Assembly: GCF_011516645.4 (NCBI RefSeq)
Contig: NZ_CP088284.1
Span: 310,001 to 374,000 of the forward strand
Direction: 5' to 3'
Length of the DNA stretch: 64,000 nucleotides
Source: Bradyrhizobium septentrionale
GTDB lineage: Bacteria > Pseudomonadota > Alphaproteobacteria > Rhizobiales > Xanthobacteraceae
Shown: positions 42,940 to 51,112 of the stretch, piece by piece
Numbering within the stretch: position 1 is the first letter of the stretch
Layout: every line of letters starts with the position of its first letter
Notes under the pieces: model-generated
The model's input: the letters and a program-made list of their open reading frames with translations, nothing else
What the model was told of the DNA's origin: nothing
Databases searched by the model: none
Program-made: the position numbers and the translations under genes

Positions 42940-43804
42940 TTTTGTCCCTTTGCCCGACGCTATACCCATGCTGGGAGAAAGGACATTGATTAATCCCTCC
43001 GATCAGGCGGCCCGGAACTCCGTTCACCCCCACGGAAGAAACCCCGGTAAGCGACCGTGGCGCTCCCCGCGCCATCGCCACTAAAACTCCCAGTCCCCCA
43101 CTCTGAAGTAACGGGAATCGGCATCCTCGTTGCTCGCCGAAAAACGATATCTATTCCGCACCTAAATGGGGCAGCCCAAGTAGGGCCATTAGCAAATCAG
43201 CAAGCAGCTCGGCACAGGCTTCCTGAGGGACGGGACCGGGTGGGGAACAGACGGTCACGTTTCGGGAGGGGCTGGTGCGTCGCCACAAGCGCGCCGGCTC
43301 CTCTTTCCTAAGCTTGTGTGAACGACGCAACAGCTTACGGGGACGGTTGCGGTTAGGATTTTGGCACTGGGGAATTTCAGGGCCCTGGGTGCTGGAAGAA
43401 CAGAACGCCGCCGGGCACGTATTTCTGAGACCGGCGGCGTTACTTTTTCGATCAGATCCGGGCGGCTGCCCAGTCGAGCAGACTATCCGGAAGCGGCTTG
43501 TCGAGTAGGCCCGCGACCAGCACCGCAACCGCCGCGCTTTCGACGTCACCGGCGCCGCCCTCGCAGTACTCGACGTTGTTGCGGTCCCATTCGAAATTGA
43601 GGACCGCTGAGGCAATGGCGCGCAAACCCTCGATAGTCGTGGGGCGCATTGTGACCATCCGAGCGAACATCACTCGCAGTTGATCCATTGCGTCCTCAAA
43701 CGCATCTTCTGCCGCTGCGTCGTCGGCGCCGATCGCAACCAGGCGGCCGGTCTCCGCACTGGCCGCATCGCGAAGCCGCGATTTTCGACGAACCGGCGTC
43801 CTAG

Positions 43805-45436
43805 CCCGTCTTATTCGTCAGAGTGCGCCTGAGAGGCTGGCGAGCGTGGTGTAAAGCGCTGATGCGGCGTAGGATTCGGTTGCGAAGCCAACCCCATCAC
43901 CTCAACCGCGAACGCCACGCCCGCCATGACCGACGATACGATTCTGCCCTTCTCGTTTCCAGCCGTTCACGCCAAGAAAGTCACAGCTGCCTTCGATGGC
44001 GGTCGGCTGACCTCGAACGGGGGCGTGATGCTTCTGGCGATGGCCGAGCGGCGTCTCGGCTTGGCCGACAATTTGGCCCGGGTGTTCCCGGATCGGCGCG
44101 ATCCGACGCGGGTCGTGCACAGCCTTGTCGATATGTTCCGCGCGCGCATGTTCGCGATCTGCTGCGGCTACGAGGACGCCGACGACCTCGATCATCTGCG
44201 GTCCGATCCCGCATTCAAGCTGGCCTGCGGACGGCTGCCGGACACGGGTCGCGATCTGTGTTCCCAACCGACGCTGTCGCGGCTGGAGAATGCTCCGCGC
44301 CTGCGCGACGTGATCCGACTGACCTACACTTTGGTCGACGCATGGATGGATAGCTACCCGCGCGAGCCGGCATCCGTCACGCTCGACATCGATGATACCT
44401 GCGATGTCGTCCACGGCCATCAGCAGCTCTCGCTGTTCAACGCTCATTATGACGAACGCTGCTTCCTGCCGATCCACGTCTACGACACGGAGAAGAGCCG
44501 GCCCGTGGCGGTCGTGTTGCGGCCCGGCAAGACGCCGGGCGGCGTCGAGGTGCGTGCCCATCTGCGCCGCCTGATCCGGCATATCCGGACGCGGTGGCAC
44601 AACACGCGAATTACGTTCCGTGGCGACGGGCACTATGCCCGGCCGGAGGCCATGGCGTGGTGCGAGACCAACGGCATCGACTACATCTTCGGTCTGTCCG
44701 GCACCAAGCCGCTCGCCAGAAAACTCGACGAGGCCGCCGACGACATCCGCACGCGACGCGCCATCGAGAACCTGCCGGTTCTGCGTGGCTATACCGAGAC
44801 GCGCCACAAGGCCAAGTCCTGGGATCGCGAACGGCGTACCGTCGCCCGTATTGAGGCGACGATGCTCGGCCTCGACATCCGTTTCGTCGTCACCAGCCTC
44901 GATGTCGGCTCGGCCGAGTGGATCTACGACAGCCTGTATTGCGCGCGCGGCCAAGCCGAGAATCTGATCAAGCTGCATAAGACACAGCTCGCCTCCGATC
45001 GCACCAGCTGCCGTTCGGCGCTCGCCAATCAAGTCCGCCTCGTTCTCCACACCGCCGCTTATTGGCTGATGCTGACCGTGCGCGACGCGATTCCCAAAGC
45101 CCGGGAATTGGCCACAGCCGAGTTCGCGACGCTGCGTCTTCGTCTCTTGAAACTCGCTGCCCGTGTCGTCGAGACCACGAGCCGCATTCGCCTTGCGTTT
45201 GCCGCGGCATGTCCCGAAGCCGACCTGATCCGCGGCTTGCCAGGCGCGCTGCTGCCGCTCGGTCCTTGACCGGCGGGGCATCCGCCCCCCGTTCGCCCAA
45301 CCTACACCTCAAGCGCGTTGCAAAGTACGGGTCGGTCAGGCGGTGAAAAGCCGAAGGCAATCCCGCGCGCCTCGTCAGAGCAGATGTGCGGCCACATCAA
45401 GCGGACTAAAAAACGCACTCTCACGAATAGGACGGG
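43805..45436 (+). mobile_element. IS1380-family insertion sequence
   Basis: The 1632-bp element has terminal inverted repeats CCCGTCTTATTCGTCAGAGT (left) and CCCGTCCTATTCGTGAGAGT (right, other strand), and is flanked by CTAG at 43801-43804 and 45437-45440. It contains one transposase gene. Because CTAG is palindromic it could be duplication or part of the ends. Confidence 0.9.
43926..45269 (+). CDS. IS1380-family transposase
   Basis: The 447-residue protein MTDDTILPFSFPAVHAKKVT has the DDE_Tnp_1-type IS1380 layout: LTSNGGVMLLAMAERRLGLA, SQPTLSRLENAPRLRDVIRL, VTLDIDDTCDVVHGHQQLSL (first Asp), ITFRGDGHYARPEAMAWCE (second Asp) and YCARGQAENLIKLHKTQLAS (Glu), ending with RLVLHTAAYWLMLTVRDAIP. 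Full length without breaks; probably active. It is a single ORF, as is normal for the family. Confidence 0.94.
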   Translation: MTDDTILPFSFPAVHAKKVTAAFDGGRLTSNGGVMLLAMAERRLGLADNLARVFPDRRDPTRVVHSLVDMFRARMFAICCGYEDADDLDHLRSDPAFKLACGRLPDTGRDLCSQPTLSRLENAPRLRDVIRLTYTLVDAWMDSYPREPASVTLDIDDTCDVVHGHQQLSLFNAHYDERCFLPIHVYDTEKSRPVAVVLRPGKTPGGVEVRAHLRRLIRHIRTRWHNTRITFRGDGHYARPEAMAWCETNGIDYIFGLSGTKPLARKLDEAADDIRTRRAIENLPVLRGYTETRHKAKSWDRERRTVARIEATMLGLDIRFVVTSLDVGSAEWIYDSLYCARGQAENLIKLHKTQLASDRTSCRSALANQVRLVLHTAAYWLMLTVRDAIPKARELATAEFATLRLRLLKLAARVVETTSRIRLAFAAACPEADLIRGLPGALLPLGP

Positions 45437-45547
45437 CTAGCTCAATCAGCTCGGCGTCGGGATTTACCAACGGAATGGTTGATGCCGCAGCCGGGGCCGC
45501 TGCAGCCCCCGCCATGATCTGCAGGCCGAGTCTTCTAGTTACGGGCA

Positions 45548-46093
45548 TCATGCCATGGCTCCCTGTTGCCAGTCCTGCGTCTCGGCTCCCTGTTCGTAAA
45601 GGCCCTCAAGGTCGGCAATGCCGGATTCGGCGGGATCCCGCTCCAGGTCACGGCGCCCGCCTGCAGCCCATACATCTTGGCTATGGTTGTGATCGAGGGC
45701 GCCGAGGCTCGGCTCGCTATCTGCTTGGTCTAGCTCAGCATCGACTTCGACCCGCTCCTCGCCAAGATGGTGCTGCCGGGTGGACAGGCGCTGATCAGTC
45801 ATTCGGTCGAAGCTGCCGAGATCCGGTTCGCGATCGTCGCCACCTCCGCTACGGCCCTGTCCTGGGAACGCCTCTTGGGTGCCGAGCGACGGCTCGTCGT
45901 CGTGCGGCTCTCGCTCCATATGGTCGTCGGTGGAATCGAGAAACCGGATAAGCCGGTCTATCTCGGCCCGGGCCTCTTTGCGGAGCTGCCCTATGGCGAT
46001 GAAGACCGTCTCCGGGGAAATGTCGGTTCGGAAATAGAGATCGTCAGCGGACTCCGCTGGGCTTCCTAGTAGGGTCCAAATTGATTTGGTCAT
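45548..46093 (-). CDS. Acidic repeat-like hypothetical protein (EPSLG motif)
   Basis: The 181-residue protein starts MTKSIWTLLGSPAESADDLY and has an N-terminal helical part (AIGQLRKEARAEIDRLIRFL) followed by a low-complexity acidic tail containing DDEPSLGTQEAF and DSEPSLGALDHNHSQD. The EPSLG/DDRE style is recurrent in Bradyrhizobium hypotheticals. AGGGGGC lies 8 nt before the ATG. It begins 12 nt after the interrupted 99-residue gene and overlaps the next gene start, so three genes form an operon. Function unknown. Confidence 0.7.
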   Translation of the reverse strand: MTKSIWTLLGSPAESADDLYFRTDISPETVFIAIGQLRKEARAEIDRLIRFLDSTDDHMEREPHDDEPSLGTQEAFPGQGRSGGGDDREPDLGSFDRMTDQRLSTRQHHLGEERVEVDAELDQADSEPSLGALDHNHSQDVWAAGGRRDLERDPAESGIADLEGLYEQGAETQDWQQGAMA

Positions 46094-46382
46094 CGTCGTG
46101 CCCCCTAGCGCTGCCGTCGACCAAATGTGCGGCGTGCCTGAGTGCCGCTAGAAGGCTCTAGAATGCGCCGCTCTAGTTCGTCGCCGATCGCCCGCAAGTG
46201 TTTCGATACGATCCCCAGGGTAATAAAAACGCCCCGCGCTGCTTCTTCCGTGAGGCCGGGCTCGGGGTGTGCGAAAATTTCGACCAACATAGCGACAAGG
46301 TCGTAAGCGCTGTTCAGCGGCCACCTACCGGTTGACGGGGTGATCTGCGAGTCTGCGGTTTGTTTGAACCGTTAGGCTTAGA

Positions 46383-46820
46383 ATGGACACAGAGCATAGT
46401 GCTATCACGGAGCCGGTGAGGCGGCTTGAGGTCTTCACTGGAGCCGGCCGTCGGCGGAAGTGGAGCGACGAGGACAAGGCGCGGATTGTTGCGGAGATCG
46501 TTGCGAGCGGCGACTCGGTCTGTTCGGTAGCGCGACGGCATGGATTGTCGCCGCAGCAGTTGTTTGGCTGGCGCCGTCAGTTGCGAGAAGCTGCGGGCGG
46601 TCATTCCGAAGTGGAAGAAGTACAGTTTGTGCCGGCGGTGGTGGATGCCGTAGTGCCGGCGCCCGCTCTTGGCCGTGAGCGCAAAGCGGTGCGCTGCAAG
46701 GCCAAGACGGATTCCGGGATCATCGAGATCGAAGTTGACGGCATCACGATCCGGGCCGGTCGTGGTGCCGACCCAACAATGATTGCGTCGATCGTCCAGG
46801 CGCTGAAGGCGAGCCAGTGA
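46383..46820 (+). CDS. tnpA: IS66 accessory protein TnpA (IS66-4)
   Basis: The 145-residue protein MDTEHSAITEPVRRLEVFTG has the transposase_8 HTH: RRRKWSDEDKARIVAEIVAS then SVARRHGLSPQQLFGWRRQL. The C-terminal part carries SGIIEIEVDGITIRAGRGAD. Overlaps tnpB by 4 nt. Sequence differs from the other two IS66 types in the window. Confidence 0.93.
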   Translation: MDTEHSAITEPVRRLEVFTGAGRRRKWSDEDKARIVAEIVASGDSVCSVARRHGLSPQQLFGWRRQLREAAGGHSEVEEVQFVPAVVDAVVPAPALGRERKAVRCKAKTDSGIIEIEVDGITIRAGRGADPTMIASIVQALKASQ

Positions 46821-47173
46821 TCGGTCCGTCGGGTGCGGTCCGGGTGATGGTGGCGACCAAACCGGTAGACTTCCGCAAGGGAATGGAGGGGCTTGCTACC
46901 CTGGTGCGCGAGAGCATGGGGGCTGACCCATTCTCGGGAGCTGTCTATGTGTTCAGGGCCAAGCGGGCGGATCGGATCAAGCTGGTGTTCTGGGACGGAA
47001 CGGGTTTGTGTCTGTTCGCCAAGAGGCTGGAGGATGGAATCTTCCGCTGGCCGAAGATCGAGGACGGTGTGATGCGTCTGTCGGCGGCGCAATTGTCGGC
47101 GCTGCTGGAGGGGCTCGACTGGCGGCTTGTGCATGAAGCACGGGCGACGCCGGCGCCAACACAAGCGGGATAG
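46817..47173 (+). CDS. tnpB: IS66 accessory protein TnpB (IS66-4)
   Basis: The 118-residue protein MIGPSGAVRVMVATKPVDFR has the Orf2 signature: KGMEGLATLVRESMGADPF, AVYVFRAKRADRIKLVFWDG and LSALLEGLDWRLVHEARATP. Translationally coupled to tnpA. About 80 nt separate it from tnpC. Confidence 0.94.
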   Translation: MIGPSGAVRVMVATKPVDFRKGMEGLATLVRESMGADPFSGAVYVFRAKRADRIKLVFWDGTGLCLFAKRLEDGIFRWPKIEDGVMRLSAAQLSALLEGLDWRLVHEARATPAPTQAG

Positions 47174-48340
47174 TTGTTGGCGGTGCTGCGGCGAAGTGAA
47201 TCAGGAGCGTCGGACGCGTCGCCAGTTGGCGGCGAATATGCTCTGAATTGGGTGTGAGCGACGCCCTGCCTGACGATCCCGAGACGCTGAAAGCGATGCT
47301 GCTTGCGGAGCGGTGCGAGAGCGAACGGCTGCGTCAGATCATCAAGGAACTGCAGCGGCATCGGTTTGGCCGGCGGGCAGAGACGCTGCCTGAAGATCAG
47401 ATGCTGCTGGGCCTAGAAGACGTCGAGCAGGTGGCAGCGTACGGCGAGACGGCGCAGGACGTCAGCGCACCTGAAGGCCGTGAGGTGCAAGCCGGTAGGC
47501 GCCGCGTCAACCGTGGCGCCTTGCCGGCGCACCTGCCGCGGATCGAAGTCGTCGTCGACATCGAGGACAAGACCTGTCCCTGCTGCCAGGGCGAGTTACA
47601 TCGGATCGGCGAGGATAGAAGCGAGCGGCTGGACCTGGTCCCGGCGCAGTTCCGGATCCTCGTTACCCGGCGTCCCAAATACGCCTGCCGCGCTTGCGAG
47701 GACGGTGTCATGCAGGCGCCGGCCCCGGCCCGGTTGATCGAGGGCGGACTGCCGACCGAAGCAACCGTCGCCCAGGTTCTGGTGTCCAAATATGCCGATC
47801 ACCGTGTGTCCTGGAACACACCAACGAAAGGAGGTGTGGAAGCTGCGTGAGAGATGAGGGCGGGCCCCTCGGAGCCGACGATCAGGCGTTGGCTTCAAAC
47901 CGCCGCGAGCTGCTGTCGTAAAGAGCGATGGTAGTGAGCGTCGCGGAAAAGGCGGGCTTCGACCCGTCAGGTGAGATCCAAGGAGACGAGCGAAAGCAAA
48001 CCGCCGATGAACTGCCGAAAGCATATTGTCGACGTCAAAACCCGAGCTGGTGGTCGCCCGGGGATTAGTGCAGGCGGAGTCCTGAAGACCGGCCTGTGCG
48101 GCGTCCGGCTCGAAGGCGGCGTGAACTTGGATCAGGCTCTTACGTGGAACAGGAGAACCTGTCGTTCCGATGCTAAGGAAGACGGTCGAGCGGGCGAACC
48201 CTGCGAGATCCAGCGTACCGATGCGGGACACAGGGGCAGAACGGTTCGTAGTAGGGATGAAGGCGCCGTAATGGCGCCGGACCGAAGGGGCCGTGGCGTT
48301 CAGCTCTCGGCTGCGGCCAACCGGTGACGGGAGGAGCCGT

Positions 48341-49600
48341 ATGACGCGGGCAAAGCCGTTCGCCATCCCGAAGCGGGAGGTATGGGAAGCCTTCAAGAGA
48401 GTGAAGGCCAACCAAGGAGCGGCTGGAGTTGACGGGCAGTCGATCGAAGAATTTGAGAGCCGGCTTTCGGCCAATCTCTACAAGCTCTGGAATCGACTGT
48501 CCTCAGGCAGCTATATGCCGCAGCCGGTGCGCCGGGTGGACATCCCGAAGGCGAATGGTGGAACGCGGCCGTTGGGAATCCCCACCGTCGCCGACCGTAT
48601 TGCGCAAGAGGTTGTTCGACGCCGACTGGAGCCGTCGCTGGAACCTATTTTCCACGCCGACTCCTACGGCTATCGCCCCAAGCGCTCGGCAGTCGATGCT
48701 ATCCGGGTGGCGCGTCAGCGGTGCTGGCGCTCCGATTGGGTGCTCGACATCGATATCAAGGGCTTTTTCGACAGCATCGATCACGAGCTGCTCCTCAGGG
48801 CTGTGTGCAAGCACACGGATTGCGCCTGGGTTCGGCTCTATATCGAACGCTGGCTGAAGGCGCCCGCGATGCTCGACAATGGCAAGCTTGTCGCGAGGGA
48901 ACGGGGAACGCCACAGGGCGGTGTCATCTCGCCGCTACTCGCAAACCTGTTCCTGCACTACGCGTTCGACATCTGGATAGAGCGGGAGATGCCTGGCATA
49001 TTGTTCGAACGATATGCTGATGACATCATCTGTCACTGCCAGACTGAACGTGAAGCGCTGAGGTTGTGGCGTGCTGTTGATGAACGGTTCGCCGCCTGCG
49101 GTCTGGTCCTCCATCCGCAGAAGACCAAACTGGTCTACTGCAAGGATACCAACCGAAAAGGCGAATACGGATGTATCAGCTTCGACTTCCTCGGATACAC
49201 GTTCCGTCCGAGGCTGGCGAAATGGCGGGGCGGCCTCTATGGGGTCTCGTTCTTGCCGGCAGCAAGTCCGACGGCGCTGAAGGATATCCGGCGTACGTTG
49301 CGTAATTGGGGCCTTCAGCGGCGCAGCGACAAAGTGCTGCACGATCTCGCTCGGATGTTCAATCCCTGCATCCGGGGTTGGATCGGCTACTACAGCCACT
49401 TCTACAAATCTGCTCTCTATTCGACGATGCGTCGGATAGATGCGCATGTCCTCAGATGGGCGGCTCGCAAGTTCAAGCGCTTTCGTCAGCGTCCCCGTGA
49501 CGCTCGGGCGTGGCTGGCGCGGTTGGTCCGGGCTCAGCCCGAACTCTTCGCTCATTGGCCGCTTCTCTATGGCCGAGGCCGAACGCTGGGAGCCGTATGA
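48341..49600 (+). CDS. ltrA: Group II intron reverse transcriptase/maturase
   Basis: The 419-residue protein starts MTRAKPFAIPKREVWEAFKR. RT motifs are intact: RPLGIPTVADRIAQEVVRRR, WVLDIDIKGFFDSIDHELLL, GTPQGGVISPLLANLFLHYA and the active site LFERYADDIICHCQT. The GIIM maturase domain is IRGWIGYYSHFYKSALYS. No HNH endonuclease domain follows, so it should use nascent-strand or single-stranded targets. The ATG at 48341 was chosen over 48293 because family sequence begins there. It assists splicing and retrohoming of its intron. Confidence 0.93.
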   Translation: MTRAKPFAIPKREVWEAFKRVKANQGAAGVDGQSIEEFESRLSANLYKLWNRLSSGSYMPQPVRRVDIPKANGGTRPLGIPTVADRIAQEVVRRRLEPSLEPIFHADSYGYRPKRSAVDAIRVARQRCWRSDWVLDIDIKGFFDSIDHELLLRAVCKHTDCAWVRLYIERWLKAPAMLDNGKLVARERGTPQGGVISPLLANLFLHYAFDIWIEREMPGILFERYADDIICHCQTEREALRLWRAVDERFAACGLVLHPQKTKLVYCKDTNRKGEYGCISFDFLGYTFRPRLAKWRGGLYGVSFLPAASPTALKDIRRTLRNWGLQRRSDKVLHDLARMFNPCIRGWIGYYSHFYKSALYSTMRRIDAHVLRWAARKFKRFRQRPRDARAWLARLVRAQPELFAHWPLLYGRGRTLGAV

Positions 49601-49623
49601 GCCGAGAGGTTCACGTACGGTTC
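49590..49623 (+). ncRNA. Group II intron domain V
   Basis: The 34-nt segment starts GAGCCGTATGAG and ends CACGTACGGTTC, the canonical domain V hairpin with a GAGA-type tetraloop, overlapping the last codons of the maturase gene. It is the catalytic core of the ribozyme and looks intact. Confidence 0.88.
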
Positions 49624-50885
49624 TGGGAGCGCGCGGGGGTGAGATTCCCCCGCGCGACTCGCTTGCCGCTCTATCGGCAGGCTCAGATTTACGCCCGCCA
49701 GGGCATTGAGCTCGATCGTTCGACGCTGGCGGACTGGGTGGGACAAGCAGCCTTCCACCTGCGTCCGTTGCATGAGCGCCTCCTCGGCAAGCTCAGGCGA
49801 CGGCCAAAGCTGTTCGCCGACGAGACGACGATGCCGGTGCTCGATCCCGGCCGAGGGCGCACCAAGACCGGTCAGCTCTGGGCCTATGCAGCGGACGACC
49901 AGCCATGGGGCGGCGCCGATCCGCCGGGCGTCGCCTATGTCTATGCTCCCGATCGCAAAGCCGACCGACCAATCGCGCATCTGGCAGGCTTCAAGGGGAT
50001 CCTGCAGGTCGATGGCTATGCTGGCTATGGCAAGCTGGCCGAGCGTGGCGACGTTCAGCTTGCATTCTGCTGGTCCCACATGCGGCGTAACTTCTACGAA
50101 CTCGCCGCCCCCGGTCCCGCGCCCATTGCGGGCGAGGCGCTCAAGCATATCGCCGAGTTCTATGCCATCGAGAAGGACATCCGTGGCCGTAGCGCCGAGG
50201 AGCGCTGTCTCGTTCGGCAACAGAAAAGCCGACCGCTGGCGGAAGCCTTCGAGCAGTGGCTCCGCGCAAAGCTCGCGTTGATCAGCCAAAAGGGCAAGCT
50301 GGCCGACGCCATCCGCTATGCGCTCTCACGCTGGGAGGGCCTGACGCGCTTTATCGATGATGGCCGTATCGAGCTCGACAACAACGCCGTAGAGCGCTCG
50401 ATCCGTCCGATCACGCTCAACCGGAAAAATGCGCTGTTCGCAGGCTCCGACGGTGGTGCCGAGCACTGGGCTATCATCGCCTCCCTGGTCGAAACCTGTA
50501 AGCTGAACGATGTCGATCCGCTTGCCTACTTGACCGACGCGCTCACCAGGATCGTCAACGGTCATCCGAATAACGAGATCGATCACCTGCTGCCGTGGGC
50601 CTATTGCCGTCACGACCTCAAAGCTGTGGCCTGAAAACAGCGCTTACACAAGGTCGCGAGCCTCGGTGATCGGCCGCTCGAGGCGAAAGAATGTGCGGCC
50701 CGCTTCGATAACATTTGGGCTCGCTTCGAGGATTCTGATTTCAGTTTCGGCGTTCATTGCTCACTCCGCTGGTTTCGGCGCCGCGACCATTCGCGAGCCG
50801 GTAGCCGGGAGAAAGATGATGGTGACACCTTGGTGACACCGCCGATCAGCGGAAGAGCCAAAAAGGCCGAAAAGCCTTAAATCAC

Positions 50886-50930
50886 TGGCGCACCCGACAC
50901 GATTCGAACGTGTGACCTTTGCCTTCGGAG
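50886..50930 (-). other. 3' half of tRNA-Arg, probable attachment site
   Basis: Read on the minus strand, the segment from the anticodon (CTCCGAAGG, anticodon CCG, Arg) through the T arm (CACACGTTCGAATCGTGT) to the acceptor end GGGTGCGCCA fits tRNA-Arg. No D arm or 5' acceptor strand is upstream. It lies 183 nt before a tyrosine integrase, the classic attL/attR arrangement of a tRNA-targeting island. Confidence 0.75.
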
Positions 50931-51112
50931 CAAGATAACGTACCCGTCCGAAAAGTGCGATAGGGCACGCTATACCACGCTATCCGGCTGAAGCAACTGG
51001 ATATTCTCAACAACAACAGCGACGTTCCTATCCGAAACCCCGCACCGATTTCCTCCCGCCTGCTTACGCGTTGCTTACTTGGGGAGATCTCGTCCGGAAC
51101 GAAGGAAACGTC

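Larger units (their letters stand above)
43452..45551 (-). pseudogene. Hypothetical exported or lipoprotein-like gene split by IS1380
   Basis: The gene starts at 45551 with MMPVTRRLGLQIMAGAAAAP and AAASTIPLVNPDAELIEL, which looks like a twin-Arg/hydrophobic leader. It runs into the CTAG at the IS1380 edge (45437). The rest, downstream of 43804, carries DAASAETGRLVAIGADDAAA and, more conserved, MVTMRPTTIEGLRAIASAVL, ending LPDSLLDWAAARI at 43452. After removing the IS and one CTAG the length is not a multiple of three, so an additional frameshift exists. The family is common in Bradyrhizobium; role unknown. Start overlaps the upstream gene (ATGATG). Confidence 0.6.
47804..49660 (+). mobile_element. 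Group II intron with maturase ORF
   Basis: The 5' end begins GTGTGTCCTGG after the codons for YADH. A reverse transcriptase ORF, a classical domain V (49590-49623) and a strong domain VI hairpin (GCGCGGGGG/CCCCCGCGC, 49632-49655) follow. The host frame resumes at 49661-49665. The 3' junction is uncertain by about 4 nt: rejoining at 49660/49661 keeps the tnpC frame, while the canonical AY ending would fall at about 49657. Confidence 0.85.
47254..50634 (+). pseudogene. tnpC: IS66 transposase TnpC split by a group II intron
   Basis: Exon 1 (from GTG 47254, MSDALPDDPETLKAMLLAER) carries the coiled coil and zinc domain (TCPCCQGELHRIGEDRSERL) and ends at ATVAQVLVSKYADH. Exon 2 resumes after the intron at LPLYRQAQIYARQGIELDRS and carries the DDE core (LFADETTMPVLDPGRGRTKT, GILQVDGYAGYGKLA, IELDNNAVERSIRPITLNRK) to 50634. 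Splicing of the intron RNA would restore a TnpC of about 520 residues, so it is interrupted rather than certainly dead. Confidence 0.88.
46303..50647 (+). mobile_element. IS66-family element carrying a group II intron (IS66-4)
   Basis: The 8-bp target duplication ACAAGGTC is exact at 46295-46302 and 50648-50655. The ends are GTAAGCGCTGTTCAGCGGCC (left) and GTAAGCGCTGTTTTCAGGCC (right, other strand). It is 4345 bp, or about 2.5 kb without the intron. tnpA and tnpB are intact; tnpC is split by the intron. Confidence 0.95.
46105..50757 (-). pseudogene. 99-residue hypothetical gene interrupted by IS66-4
   Basis: The start is ATG 50757 (MNAETEIRILEASPNVIEAG, RTFFRLERPITEARDLV) and the target duplication is reached at 50655. 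Beyond IS66-4 the frame continues MLVEIFAHPEPGLTEEAARG, VFITLGIVSKHLRAIGDELE to a stop at 46105. Joined length is exactly 100 codons with no shift. Relatives are short Bradyrhizobium proteins of unknown function. It is the first gene of the small operon with the EPSLG gene. The downstream part alone (from 46290) still begins with ATG and could be translated. Confidence 0.75.

Noticed and set aside
42984..43451. Possible genes upstream of the 58-residue gene
   Set aside because: Only short frames without ribosome sites or conserved sequence; probably decayed DNA.
43902..45281. 459-residue minus-strand frame opposite the IS1380 transposase
   Set aside because: The plus-strand frame carries the DDE residues and family motifs; the minus one is its shadow.
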